A stretch of 49,682 nt of DNA from Opitutales bacterium (lineage in GTDB: Bacteria; Verrucomicrobiota; Verrucomicrobiia; Opitutales; UBA9783): assembly GCA_016286235.1 (NCBI GenBank), contig JAEESJ010000030.1, forward strand, positions 1-49,682, given 5' to 3'. Every line of letters starts with the position of its first letter. Position 1 is the stretch's first letter. The notes below the pieces were generated by a model. It saw only the letters and a list, made by a program, of their open reading frames with translations. It was not told the DNA's origin and did no database searches. The position numbers and the translations under genes were made by a program. Below are positions 17,221-26,111 of this stretch, one piece after another.

Positions 17221-17850
17221 ATGGTCGGGGAAGACGAGGCGGGAAAGGCGGCGGCTTCCGACGTGGAGGATTTGGAGTGGTTGGAACGCTTCAAATCCGG
17301 CAATCGGCGGGCGTTCGAATTTTTCGTCAAAAAATATCAGCGGCGGCTGTTTCGGGTCATCTACAACATGACGAGCTCGAAGGAGGATACCGCGGATTTG
17401 CTGCAAGATGTGTTTTTGAAGGCGTTTCGTTCGCTGGAAACCTTCAGGGGGCAATCGAAGTTTTATACGTGGCTGTGCCGCATCGCCATCAATAAGACGC
17501 TGGATTTTTTGGATGCGCGCAAACGAAAGCCTGTGTACAGCCTGGAAACATGGGGTGAAGGCGAGAATGTGGCGGAATTTTTGATGCCCGGCGAAAACAT
17601 TCCCGCCGCCGATCGGGCGGTGCTGTTGAAAGAATTGCAGGAAAAATTGAACGAATCATTGCAACAGCTGTCTCATAATCATAGAACGGTGGTTGTTCTG
17701 TTCGAGATCGAAGGAATGAGTCATGCCGAAATTGCAAAAACGCTGCAATGTTCGGAGGGGACGGTGCGTTCACGCTTGCATTATGCAAAGGAACAGCTTA
17801 AACAATCATTGTCGCGGTATTTGAAAGGACATGGAAGAACCGAAGTTTGA
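17221..17850 (+). CDS. ECF-type RNA polymerase sigma factor
   Basis: 209-aa sigma70-family factor of the extracytoplasmic-function (RpoE-like) group. Region 2 spans about 25-95 (RAFEFFVKKYQRRLFRVIYN, DLLQDVFLKAFRSLETFRG, FYTWLCRIAINKTLDFL). Region 4 spans about 140-195 (LQQLSHNHRTVVVLFEIEGM, SHAEIAKTLQCSEGTVRSRL), containing the DNA-binding helix-turn-helix. No region 3 is present, as expected for ECF. The next gene starts inside its last 20 bases and encodes a short single-TM protein, fitting a sigma/anti-sigma pair. Confidence 0.96.
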   Translation: MVGEDEAGKAAASDVEDLEWLERFKSGNRRAFEFFVKKYQRRLFRVIYNMTSSKEDTADLLQDVFLKAFRSLETFRGQSKFYTWLCRIAINKTLDFLDARKRKPVYSLETWGEGENVAEFLMPGENIPAADRAVLLKELQEKLNESLQQLSHNHRTVVVLFEIEGMSHAEIAKTLQCSEGTVRSRLHYAKEQLKQSLSRYLKGHGRTEV

Positions 17851-18217
17851 ATTGGAGCGCTTATTGAAGGCGAAGCGTTTTGAAATGCCCGATGAGGCAT
17901 TTTGGGATGCGTTTGATGCGCGCTTAAAGGCATCGCTTGCGGAGGAAGCTCAACCGCAACATGTTTCGTGGAAACAATATCTCGGTGCATGGTTGCGACG
18001 CTGGTCGCCCGTTGCGGCGGTCGGATTGTTCGTATTCGGCGGCGTTTGCCATTTTTCGTCCCGTTTTAACGCGCCGCATCTTGAGATGTGTTTTCAGCCG
18101 TCCGGTGCGCACGCTTGCCGTTCGTTGTCATTTCATGTCGCTCCTTCATCGGAAATTGCAAAGAGCGTTCTGAAGAAAAATGTTGCTTTAACGGCGGGGA
18201 ACGGCTTCACTTTCTAA
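17831..18217 (+). CDS. Putative membrane-bound anti-sigma factor
   Basis: 128-aa protein overlapping the sigma gene by 20 bp. A charged cytosolic N-terminal part of about 55 residues (KFELERLLKAKRFEMPDEAF) is followed by one transmembrane segment near 57-75 (VAAVGLFVFGGVCHF) and a short, Cys/His-containing periplasmic tail. Size and topology fit RseA-like or zinc-less anti-sigma factors, but I see no HxxxCxxC ZAS motif. The role is inferred from coupling to the ECF sigma gene. Confidence 0.65.
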   Translation: MEEPKFELERLLKAKRFEMPDEAFWDAFDARLKASLAEEAQPQHVSWKQYLGAWLRRWSPVAAVGLFVFGGVCHFSSRFNAPHLEMCFQPSGAHACRSLSFHVAPSSEIAKSVLKKNVALTAGNGFTF

Positions 18218-18220
18218 GTG

Positions 18221-19561
18221 ATGGCGGTTGTCGGCAGGCGAACAACGGTGGCGGCGGTTCGGTTGCGTTTGGGTTGTGCCGGTGCGTTTTTGTGCGCGGG
18301 CGCGCTTTGCGGATGTTGTTTTAAATTTTCATCTGTTTTTGGGGCTTCGGAACAGGATGGTTCGGGTGTAAAACAGCAACGGGACGGCAGTGCGATTTCT
18401 TCGAGTTCCGCTTCTTCGAATGCTTTAAGATCTGCGATTACAACAGAGGGAAGTGCTTCCGTTGCGTCCCAAAGTACATCGGATGAAAGACCGTCTTCCG
18501 AAAGAGATGCATCTGACATTGCTTCCCGTCGAACGGTATCCGTCGAAGCGCAAAGCCCTGTCTCCGTTAACGGAACTTCCGCTGAAGAAGAGCCATCCGT
18601 TTTATCTGCCAATCCCTCTCAAACAACATCTTCCGATGCGCAAGCTTCGTTGGGAAATGTTTTGTTTTTGCTTTCGGATCTGTACGAACGTTTCAGCGAT
18701 TGTTGTGTGCGTGTTCGTTATAAACTGGACGGTAAAACGCAGGTGGCAAGCGGTTTTTTCGTCAGTGACAAAGGACATGTGTTGACGCCCGTAATCGGCG
18801 GGGAAGATTTTTATGTCGAGACACGTTCGCATCGGCAGTTTTCGGCAAAAAAACGCGGCGAAGATCCCGTCAGCTCGTTGTGTCTGTTGCAGACGGACGA
18901 AGAGCCGTTGCGAGCGGGTAAAGATAAATCCGCGTCGGAGGCGCGAAGCGTGTCGTATTTTTCACTGTTGCGCAATGACGGGTATCCGAAAATCGGTCAG
19001 CCGATCGTCAGCCTTTCCTGTAAATTGGGAGGGTCGGTCTCGCCGCAAATCGGTTATGTGACGGCGTTTCAGGAACGTTATTTCGCCACCGAATTTCCGT
19101 TTGTGTTTGTTCGCAGTTCGTTGCGCATTGATGCGGGCGATTGCGGCGGTGCGGTACTGGATGTACACGGGAATTTACTTGGGATGTTGTTCCATGCGTT
19201 GCCCGACGCGCAGGAAACGTTCTATATGCCGTCGCAGGCGCTGGAACGGCTGTTTCAAGACTTGTTGCTTTTCGGAAACGTTCGTTACGGTTACGCCGGC
19301 TTGTCGGTCGTAACCGCGTATGATCCGAAAACGCACGCGGTTTGTTTGCAGGTTCGTGAGGTTCAGCCGAATTCGCCGGCGGCGCAAAGCGGTTTCAGGG
19401 GCAATGACGTACTGTTGCGGGTGAATGACAGCGAAGTTTCCTCCATGGAGATGTTCAAGAATTTCATTTTCCTGTCCAAGCCGGGCGATGTGTTGCAATG
19501 TACCGTGATGCGCGGCAAAAAAACGCTGGATTTGACGTTGACGTTGGCGGAAAAGCAATAG
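18221..19561 (+). CDS. HtrA/DegS-like PDZ protein with a degenerate protease triad
   Basis: 446 aa. An N-terminal signal/anchor segment (about 14-38) precedes a Ser/Thr-rich linker to about residue 145, a trypsin-like (S1C) fold to about 350 and a PDZ domain at the C-terminus (VREVQPNSPAAQSGFRGNDVL). The trypsin-like part keeps the framework ASGFFVSDKGHVLTP, but the His motif reads TPVIGG, the Asp motif DPVSSLCLLQ, and the Ser motif is GDCGGAV instead of GNSGGP, so all three catalytic residues appear replaced (Ser by Cys). Lying directly after an ECF sigma and a putative anti-sigma, it may sense envelope stress by binding rather than cleavage. A GTG three bases earlier is an alternative start. 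Confidence 0.82.
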   Translation: MAVVGRRTTVAAVRLRLGCAGAFLCAGALCGCCFKFSSVFGASEQDGSGVKQQRDGSAISSSSASSNALRSAITTEGSASVASQSTSDERPSSERDASDIASRRTVSVEAQSPVSVNGTSAEEEPSVLSANPSQTTSSDAQASLGNVLFLLSDLYERFSDCCVRVRYKLDGKTQVASGFFVSDKGHVLTPVIGGEDFYVETRSHRQFSAKKRGEDPVSSLCLLQTDEEPLRAGKDKSASEARSVSYFSLLRNDGYPKIGQPIVSLSCKLGGSVSPQIGYVTAFQERYFATEFPFVFVRSSLRIDAGDCGGAVLDVHGNLLGMLFHALPDAQETFYMPSQALERLFQDLLLFGNVRYGYAGLSVVTAYDPKTHAVCLQVREVQPNSPAAQSGFRGNDVLLRVNDSEVSSMEMFKNFIFLSKPGDVLQCTVMRGKKTLDLTLTLAEKQ

Positions 19562-19598
19562 ATTTTCGCGATAAAACAGGGTAAAATTAAGGAACGGC

Positions 19599-20054
19599 AT
19601 GAATGTTCAAGACCTTCAAAAAGTCCTGCAGCTGGTTGAAAAGTTCAACCTGACCGAATTCGGTTTGGAGGAAAAAGATTTAAAGCTTTCCGTGAAACGC
19701 GGGTCATTGCCTGTGGTTCCGACATTGCCGACTGTGCCTGTTCCGATGCCGACGGTCGCGCCTTCGGCACCTTCGGGTACGTTGGCGGGAACGAAGGCGG
19801 AGGAGAAGAACGTTTTTGTCATCAAGGCACCGATGGTGGGCGCATTTTATGTCGCTCCGTCGCCCGAGAGCGAGCCCTACGTCAAGGTCGGGAGCGCGGT
19901 GCGTCCCGAGACAACAGTGTGTATTTTGGAGGCGATGAAGGTGATGAACGAAGTGCGCGCCGAATGTTCCGGAGAAATTTTGGAGGTTTTGGTGAAAAAC
20001 GGCGCGCCCGTCGAATACGGACAGCCGCTGTTTAAAGTGCGCACGTCGGCATGA
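19599..20054 (+). CDS. accB: Biotin carboxyl carrier protein AccB
   Basis: 151-aa BCCP subunit of acetyl-CoA carboxylase, first step of fatty-acid synthesis. N-terminal helix [20 protein letters not shown] is followed by a Pro/Val/Ala linker (about 40-70). The C-terminal biotinyl domain carries the biotinylation site EAMKVMNEV (Lys at about 114) and the [16 protein letters not shown] thumb region. It overlaps accC by 4 bp. A -10-like TAAAATTAAGG sequence precedes the ATG, similar to that before pal. Confidence 0.97.
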   Translation: MNVQDLQKVLQLVEKFNLTEFGLEEKDLKLSVKRGSLPVVPTLPTVPVPMPTVAPSAPSGTLAGTKAEEKNVFVIKAPMVGAFYVAPSPESEPYVKVGSAVRPETTVCILEAMKVMNEVRAECSGEILEVLVKNGAPVEYGQPLFKVRTSA

Positions 20055-21424
20055 TGCACAAAGTTCTTATTGCAAACCGCGGGGAAATTGCACTGCGCGT
20101 GGTTCGTGCCTGTCGGGAGATGGGTTTCAAAACGCTGGCGGTGTATTCGGAAGCGGATGTGCATTCGTTGCCGGTGCAGTTGGCAGACGAGGCGATTTGC
20201 ATCGGTTCGGCGCCGGCGTCGCAGAGTTACTTAAAGGCGGATCGTATTCTCGGGGCGGCGGAAATCGGCGGCGCGGATGCTGTTCATCCCGGTTACGGAT
20301 TTTTGGCGGAAAGCGCAACGTTTGCCGAACAGTGCGAAGCGTGTCGCATCAAATTTATCGGTCCTTCGCCGCAGGCGATTCGTTTGATGGGGGATAAAAT
20401 CGCGGCGCGACAAATGGCGCACAAAGTCGGCGTTCCGACGGTTCCCGGGAGCGAGGGCGCGATTTCGGACGAGGAAGAAGGCTTGAAGCTCGCCACAAAA
20501 ATCGGCTTTCCCGTTATTATCAAATCCGCGGCGGGTGGCGGCGGAAAAGGTATGCGCACCGTGTGGAATGCGGCGACGTTTTTAAAAGCTTTTCTGTTGG
20601 CACGTACGGAAGCGGAAAAGGCGTTCGGCGACGGTTCGGTGTACATTGAAAAATTCATTGAAGATCCGCATCACATTGAATTTCAGGTGTTGGCGGATGC
20701 GCACGGGCATGTCATTCACGTCGGCGAACGCGATTGTTCGTTGCAGCGCAATTACCAGAAGTTGGTTGAGGAAGCGCCTTCGACGTTTTTAAATTCCTCC
20801 CTGCGCGAAAAAATGGGCAAAGCCGCGGTGAAACTGACGGAAAAATGCGGTTACGAAGGCGTCGGAACCATCGAGTTTTTAGTGGATAAAAAGGGTGATT
20901 TTTATTTCATCGAAATGAATACTCGCCTTCAGGTGGAGCATACCGTGACCGAGGAGGCCATGGGAATTGATTTGGTTCAGTGGCAGTTGAGGGTGGCAAA
21001 CGGCGAAGAGTTGACATTACGACAGAAGGATATTAAGTGCCGCCGACACGCAATCGAATGTCGCATCAATGCCGAAGATCCCGACAATAATTTTATGCCG
21101 TGCCCCGGGCATGTGGATTTTTACCACGAACCGGGCGGGTACGGCGTGCGCATGGATTCGCACGTGTATGCGGATTATGTCATTCCGCCGTACTACGACA
21201 GCCTGATCGGGAAGGTGATTGCGACGGGACAAACGCGGGAGGAAGCAATCACGCGTATGTCGCGCGCGTTGGGTGAATACCTCGTCGGCGGCATTAAGAC
21301 GACGATTCCGCTGTGCAAAAAGATTATGCTGGATCCGACGTATTGTGCCGGCGGAATTACGACGCATTTTATGAAAACCTTTTTGCAACGAACCACGGAA
21401 ACCAAGAAAAAGAAGAAAAAATGA
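20051..21424 (+). CDS. accC: Biotin carboxylase AccC
   Basis: 457-aa ATP-grasp biotin carboxylase subunit of acetyl-CoA carboxylase. It shows [20 protein letters not shown] at the N-terminus, the Gly-rich ATP lid [36 protein letters not shown], the active-site strand [20 protein letters not shown] and the C-terminal [19 protein letters not shown]. The tail ends in a Lys run (KKKKKK) beyond the usual family end. The start overlaps accB and the stop overlaps the next gene (ATGA), so a four-gene transcription unit is likely. Confidence 0.98.
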   Translation: MMHKVLIANRGEIALRVVRACREMGFKTLAVYSEADVHSLPVQLADEAICIGSAPASQSYLKADRILGAAEIGGADAVHPGYGFLAESATFAEQCEACRIKFIGPSPQAIRLMGDKIAARQMAHKVGVPTVPGSEGAISDEEEGLKLATKIGFPVIIKSAAGGGGKGMRTVWNAATFLKAFLLARTEAEKAFGDGSVYIEKFIEDPHHIEFQVLADAHGHVIHVGERDCSLQRNYQKLVEEAPSTFLNSSLREKMGKAAVKLTEKCGYEGVGTIEFLVDKKGDFYFIEMNTRLQVEHTVTEEAMGIDLVQWQLRVANGEELTLRQKDIKCRRHAIECRINAEDPDNNFMPCPGHVDFYHEPGGYGVRMDSHVYADYVIPPYYDSLIGKVIATGQTREEAITRMSRALGEYLVGGIKTTIPLCKKIMLDPTYCAGGITTHFMKTFLQRTTETKKKKKK

Positions 21425-21855
21425 GCAATAACTCGCAGCAACTGTCCGAAAAGATAAGCGTCCCGTTCCCGAAGGAGCATTCGACGTCGGTGAAGGGCGA
21501 TATTAAAATCAATCTTGCCGTGGTGGCGGGAATTGTGCGTCTGGCGGCTCAGCGCGTCAAAGGCGTGCATTCGGTCGGCGGCGGTTTTGTGGAGGGGATT
21601 GCCGAAATGTTCTCCAAGAAAGATTCCGAGCGCGGTGTCAAAGTGACCGAGAACGAGAACGGCAATTATGACATTGAGGTCAAGGTCAACTTATTGTTCG
21701 GTGCGGAACTGGTGAAGGTCGGCGAAGACATTCAGCAAACCATCGCCGAAAGCGTGTTGCAAATGACCCGCAAGCGGGCGGAGCGTATTGACGTGATTAT
21801 CGACGGCGTTCGTACCGAAACATCGGATGCAGGCACGAAAAATGCTTCTTCTTAA
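21421..21855 (+). CDS. Asp23/Gls24-family envelope stress protein
   Basis: 144-aa Asp23-domain protein. Conserved features include [20 protein letters not shown] with [10 protein letters not shown], a beta-rich [20 protein letters not shown] and the terminal [10 protein letters not shown]. The ORF-track start (36 codons upstream) lies inside accC; the start used overlaps the accC stop as ATGA. In Gram-positives such proteins bind a membrane partner (AmaP). Here a membrane-anchored relative is the next gene, which suggests a similar soluble/anchored pair. Confidence 0.85.
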   Translation: MSNNSQQLSEKISVPFPKEHSTSVKGDIKINLAVVAGIVRLAAQRVKGVHSVGGGFVEGIAEMFSKKDSERGVKVTENENGNYDIEVKVNLLFGAELVKVGEDIQQTIAESVLQMTRKRAERIDVIIDGVRTETSDAGTKNASS

Positions 21856-21878
21856 AAGCCATCGAAGGAGTGAGAAAT

Positions 21879-22424
21879 ATGGAAACGTGGGATCAACAAC
21901 TGTTGGCGTTTATCATCAAGTATAAAGAGGCGGTCGGCGGTGCATGCCTCTTTCTGCTGTCATGGTATATGCTTCATCGCTTCCGCGTCTTCCGTCAGCC
22001 GTTTCGCGCCGCATCCACCGACAACGGTTCGGTTTGGGTCAGTCGCGCAACGGTTTTGAATTTGATTCAATCGGCGTGTGCGGGAATCGAAGGCGGTTCC
22101 GTTAAACGCGTTCAATGCATCAATAAACGTCGGTTGCTGCTTTTGAAATTATACATCTCCCTGGATGTCAATCAATCGTTCGAAGTGTCCTCCATGCGCT
22201 TCCAGGAAGCGGCAAAAAACGCCGTTACGCATTGCCTCGGCGCGCTGAAAGCCGTTCGGGTGGACGTGGTGTTGGACGGTGTGAAAGGGGAGTATATCAA
22301 TTCGAAAAAGTCCGTTGCTTCAACTGGGTTGTTGACTTCTGTTTCGGGAACCGAGTCTGTTAAATCCTCTGAAAATTCGTCGACTGTCCCTTCGGCGGGG
22401 GATGTAAAATCTGAGGACGATTAA
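21879..22424 (+). CDS. Membrane-anchored AmaP/Asp23-like protein
   Basis: 181-aa protein with one N-terminal transmembrane helix (about 18-36, AVGGACLFLLSWYMLHRF) and an Asp23-like cytosolic domain (VNQSFEVSSMRFQEAAKNAV, KAVRVDVVLDGVKGEY). The last 35 residues are a Ser/Thr-rich disordered tail. ATG 21879 is chosen because GAAGGAG ends 8 bases before it; GTG 21870 lies inside that Shine-Dalgarno. It likely anchors the preceding Asp23 protein at the membrane (inference). Confidence 0.72.
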   Translation: METWDQQLLAFIIKYKEAVGGACLFLLSWYMLHRFRVFRQPFRAASTDNGSVWVSRATVLNLIQSACAGIEGGSVKRVQCINKRRLLLLKLYISLDVNQSFEVSSMRFQEAAKNAVTHCLGALKAVRVDVVLDGVKGEYINSKKSVASTGLLTSVSGTESVKSSENSSTVPSAGDVKSEDD

Positions 22425-22433
22425 GGCTGGCGG

Positions 22434-22469
22434 ATCGGTAGTGAGACATTAAAAGTACCGATTTTTTTT
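22434..22469 (+). terminator. Rho-independent terminator after the acc operon
   Basis: ATCGGTA and TACCGAT form a 7-bp stem around a 15-nt loop and run directly into TTTTTTTT, with a second T7 run shortly after. It closes the accB-accC-asp23-amaP unit. Confidence 0.75.
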
Positions 22470-22685
22470 GATTTTTTTGAAAAACCGCCTGTTGAAGGGT
22501 GTGAAAAAGAGGGCAGATTGTTGAGCCTCATCGATAGTGTTTCGTAAAGTAACGTTTGCTTTTTTCGGAAAATTATTTAGGTGCGTGCGCACGAGCCCGA
22601 TGGGTATGTATGGGGAATTTCAAACGTGTCAATTGCCCCCAAAAAATCCTTTGCCACATAAAATGAAACAACTTTCCATAAAAGT

Positions 22686-23693
22686 ATGTCGGAACCGAAA
22701 AGAGTTCTTTTAACGGGCGATCGCCCGACGGGTCCGTTGCACCTCGGGCATTACGTTGGGTCGTTGCAAAATCGCGTTCAATTGCAGCATACCTGCGAGC
22801 AGTTTGTGATGATTGCCGACATGCAGGCGTTGACCGATTATTTTGAACGTCCCGAGCATGTGGTCAAAAATGTCGCCGAAGTTGTTAAGGATTACTTGGC
22901 GGTCGGGATTGATCCGAAAAAGACGACGATTTTCATCCAGTCGCAAATTCCCGAGTTATGCGAATTGACGATGTTGCTGTTGAATTTGGTCACAACATCG
23001 CGTTTGCAGCGCAATCCGACGATTAAGAACGAAATTCAACTGCGCGGTTTCGAGGAATCGATTCCGGCGGGTTTTTTGTGTTATCCCGTCAGTCAGGCGG
23101 CGGATATTACGCTGTTTCGCGCGACGCACGTTCCGGCAGGCGAGGATCAGGCGCCGATGATTGAGCAAACCAACGAATTGGTGCGGCGTTTCAATCATAC
23201 TTACAAAACGGATTGTCTGTGCGAGGTCGAACTGATGCTGAGCAAAACGCCGCGTTTAATCGGCATTGACGGCAACGCAAAGGCCTCAAAGTCGCTCGGG
23301 AATGCTATTTTTCTGTCCGATTCCGCCGAAACGGTTCACGAAAAAGTGTTTTCGATGTACACGGATCCGAACCACATTCGCGTTTCCGATCCCGGCAAAA
23401 CCGAAGGCAACGTGGTATTCGCTTATTTGGATGCGTTTGATTCCGATAAGGATGAGGTAGAATCGTTAAAAGCGCAGTATCGAAAAGGCGGGCTGGGGGA
23501 TATGACGTTAAAACGTCGGTTGGATGAGATTTTGCAAACTTTACTGGCACCCGTTCGCGAGAAGCGCGTCGCCGTTACGGATAAGGAAGCCTTGGAGATT
23601 GCGATCGAAGGTACGAAGAAGATGAAAACGATCGCGCAAAATACCATGGAAGCCGTTCGCAATGCGGTCGGAATTGTGTATCGCGCGGAGTGA
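22686..23693 (+). CDS. trpS: Tryptophanyl-tRNA synthetase
   Basis: 335-aa class I aminoacyl-tRNA synthetase that charges tRNA-Trp. The HIGH-type motif is PTGPLHLGHYVGS, with the N-terminal GDRPTG form seen in Chlamydia-like TrpS. The KMSKS loop reads KASKSLGN. VSQAADITLFRATHVPAGEDQ is the Trp-binding region and C-terminal helices complete the normal length. The matching tRNA-Trp gene lies at 37183. No T-box-type leader is seen in the 215 bases after the preceding terminator. Confidence 0.97.
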   Translation: MSEPKRVLLTGDRPTGPLHLGHYVGSLQNRVQLQHTCEQFVMIADMQALTDYFERPEHVVKNVAEVVKDYLAVGIDPKKTTIFIQSQIPELCELTMLLLNLVTTSRLQRNPTIKNEIQLRGFEESIPAGFLCYPVSQAADITLFRATHVPAGEDQAPMIEQTNELVRRFNHTYKTDCLCEVELMLSKTPRLIGIDGNAKASKSLGNAIFLSDSAETVHEKVFSMYTDPNHIRVSDPGKTEGNVVFAYLDAFDSDKDEVESLKAQYRKGGLGDMTLKRRLDEILQTLLAPVREKRVAVTDKEALEIAIEGTKKMKTIAQNTMEAVRNAVGIVYRAE

Positions 23694-23812
23694 AGACCTA
23701 TTGAGTAGGCTGTTTCAAAAACAGAGAGCTGCCAGTGCATGCTTGTTTTGCATGCGGGAAAGACGGGTTAAAGCATTTGACAGGCGGCGCGTGACTTTTT
23801 AGTGGTGAGATA

Positions 23813-24319
23813 ATGAAAACGACACGGAAGTCGCTCGGTTTTTCGTTGATTGAGGTCGTCATTTGTCTGGCGGTTATGAGCGTGTCTCTCGGCGTTTCGC
23901 TTAAGGGTTATCAAATCGTTCGCCGTTGGTTGGATTATTGGAACCGAAGGGCGATTGCCTTTTCCGTCGCAGATGCTTTTGAGAAGTATTACGAATACTA
24001 CGGAAAGCATGCAAACGCCTTCCCGAAAAACAAGTGGTTTGATGTATCGTCCGGGAATTACTTTGTGCGTTTTATGGGAGTGATGTCCGATTGTCCGCCG
24101 ATAGGTGCCAATCCGGAACGCATCGAATTTTACCGACCGACGGCGGAGCAGACGCGTACCGAAAGAGTACGCGGTCCGATTTATATTTATCTGAAAGACG
24201 AATGGATCGATCGGCGTGCCAATCCGATGTCGCAATTGAGTGAGCTGACGGGAGGGCGTTCCGTTCCCGTTCATGAAGTGGTTCACGGCGAAGAGGTGTT
24301 ATGGTTCGTGCCTCAGTAA
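23813..24319 (+). CDS. Type IV pilin-like / pseudopilin protein
   Basis: 168 aa with a class III signal: MKTTRKSLG then FSLIEVVICLAVMSVSLGVS, i.e. prepilin peptidase cleavage after Gly9 and Glu at +5. The hydrophobic N-terminal helix is followed by a soluble domain of unknown fold, with KYYEYYGKHANAFPKNKW. It may be a minor pilin of a type II secretion or type IV pilus system. No other pilus gene is nearby except a possible GspE/PilB fragment at the far right end. Confidence 0.82.
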   Translation: MKTTRKSLGFSLIEVVICLAVMSVSLGVSLKGYQIVRRWLDYWNRRAIAFSVADAFEKYYEYYGKHANAFPKNKWFDVSSGNYFVRFMGVMSDCPPIGANPERIEFYRPTAEQTRTERVRGPIYIYLKDEWIDRRANPMSQLSELTGGRSVPVHEVVHGEEVLWFVPQ

Positions 24320-24475
24320 TTCGACGAGACGGTTTACGATGGGTGCACGGCGTAAAAGGTTCTTCGAATGTCTGATGTCTGTTTTTTATCCGCTTTTCCT
24401 GCGTCAAAAACATCAACATACAAAAAACCTTGCACACAAAAACGTTGGGCATCAGTTTGAAGTCGTAAGCGCGGT

Positions 24476-26080
24476 ATGAAGTTCGTTTTTATCACGGGAG
24501 GCGTTGTGTCATCGCTCGGGAAGGGGCTGACGGCGGCCTCGATCGGGGCGTTGTTGGAAGCGCAGGGGTTGAAGGTCGGGATGTTGAAAATGGATCCCTA
24601 CTTAAATGTCGACCCGGGCACCATGAACCCGTGTCAGCACGGCGAAGTCTATGTGTTGGAAGACGGTGCGGAAACGGATTTGGATCTCGGGCATTACGAA
24701 CGTTTCACGCATGCGAAATTGACGCGCAACAACAGCGTGACGTCGGGGAAGATTTACGAAGCGATTTTGCGGAAAGAGCGCGAAGGTTCCTATTTGGGGA
24801 AAACCGTGCAGGTCATTCCTCACGTGACGGACGAAATCAAGCGCCGCATTGCGCTTTGTGCGTCTGAGGACATCGAAGTGCTGATTGTCGAAATCGGCGG
24901 TGTGGTCGGCGACATCGAAGGGCTTCCGTACCTGGAAGCGTTGCGTCAGTTTGCGCAGGAACAGGGGCGGAACAATGCGGTGTTCGTCCATTTGACGTTG
25001 CTGGTGTATTTGCGGGTGTCGTCGGAATTGAAAACCAAGCCCTCCCAGCAGAGCGTTGCCAAACTGCGCGAAATCGGATTGCAGCCCGACATCTTGGTTT
25101 GTCGCACGGAAGTTCCGATGGAGGAAAGCGTTCGCGAAAAGTTGAGTTTGTTTTGCAACGTTCCGACGGAGGCCGTCGTTGAGGAACGCGACGTTGAAGT
25201 TTCGACCTACGAATTGCCGCTTTATTTGCATCAACAGCACCTGGATAAATTATTATTATCCCGCCTGGGGTTGCCGTACGTCGAAAAGCCGCTTTCGGTG
25301 TGGGAGGACGTCAATCGGCGCATTCGTTTCCCGAAAACAACCGTTACCATTGGTCTCGTCGGAAAATATACCGATATTCCCGATGCTTACAAATCCGTTC
25401 GCGAGGCATTAGCGCACGCGGGTATCGAAAATCAATGCAAAGTCGATATCCGAACCGTTGAAGCGGAGTCGTTGGAAGTGGACGGATGGGAAGAAAAGTT
25501 GTCGGATGTGTGCGGCATTCTGGTGCCGGGCGGCTTCGGATTGCGCGGTTTGGGAGGGAAAATGCGCGCGATCCGTTATGCGCGCGAACATAAGGTGCCG
25601 TTTTTCGGTATTTGCCTCGGGATGCAACTGGCGGTGACGGAATTTGCGCGCAACGTTTTGGGATACGCGGATGCCTGCAGTACCGAAACGAATTGCCCGA
25701 CCGAACATCCCGTGATTGACCTGATGGAGGCGCAAAAGAAGGTTTCGTGCAAAGGCGGAACCATGCGTTTGGGAGCGGAACCGTGCGTTTTGGCGCCGAA
25801 CAGCCGTATTCGGGAGATTTACGGTACGGAACGCATTTCGGAGCGTCACCGCCATCGGTATGAATTTAACGATACTTACGCGCAGGCATTCGAAGAGAAG
25901 GGTTTGCGTTTGGTCGGACGACATGAGCAACTTAACATTGTCGAAGCGGTGGAGTTGCCGAGCCATCCGTGGTTCATCGGCGTTCAATTCCATCCCGAAT
26001 TTCAATCGAAGCCGCATCGTCCGCATCCGCTGTTTGTCGGTTTTGTGAAGGCGAGTCTTGCGCATCAAAAACAGGGTTGA
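24476..26080 (+). CDS. pyrG: CTP synthase
   Basis: 534-aa CTP synthetase converting UTP to CTP with glutamine as amino donor. The N-terminal synthetase domain starts KFVFITGGVVSSLGKGLTAA (P-loop) and contains MDPYLNVDPGTM and EIGGVVGDIEG. The C-terminal class I glutaminase domain has the nucleophile Cys in FFGICLGMQLAV and the His/Glu pair in QFHPEFQSKP. Length matches the family (about 535-545 aa). Confidence 0.98.
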   Translation: MKFVFITGGVVSSLGKGLTAASIGALLEAQGLKVGMLKMDPYLNVDPGTMNPCQHGEVYVLEDGAETDLDLGHYERFTHAKLTRNNSVTSGKIYEAILRKEREGSYLGKTVQVIPHVTDEIKRRIALCASEDIEVLIVEIGGVVGDIEGLPYLEALRQFAQEQGRNNAVFVHLTLLVYLRVSSELKTKPSQQSVAKLREIGLQPDILVCRTEVPMEESVREKLSLFCNVPTEAVVEERDVEVSTYELPLYLHQQHLDKLLLSRLGLPYVEKPLSVWEDVNRRIRFPKTTVTIGLVGKYTDIPDAYKSVREALAHAGIENQCKVDIRTVEAESLEVDGWEEKLSDVCGILVPGGFGLRGLGGKMRAIRYAREHKVPFFGICLGMQLAVTEFARNVLGYADACSTETNCPTEHPVIDLMEAQKKVSCKGGTMRLGAEPCVLAPNSRIREIYGTERISERHRHRYEFNDTYAQAFEEKGLRLVGRHEQLNIVEAVELPSHPWFIGVQFHPEFQSKPHRPHPLFVGFVKASLAHQKQG

Positions 26081-26104
26081 AAACTGAACGTTTCGGGCTA
26101 AAAT
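26077..26104 (+). promoter_or_regulatory. Predicted sigma70 promoter of pal
   Basis: TTGAAA and TAAAAT with a 16-bp spacer; the -35 box overlaps the pyrG stop codon. The -10 box ends 7 bases before the pal ATG (TAAGGTA between), so the predicted start of transcription is at or next to the ATG. Confidence 0.6.
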
Positions 26105-26111
26105 TAAGGTA

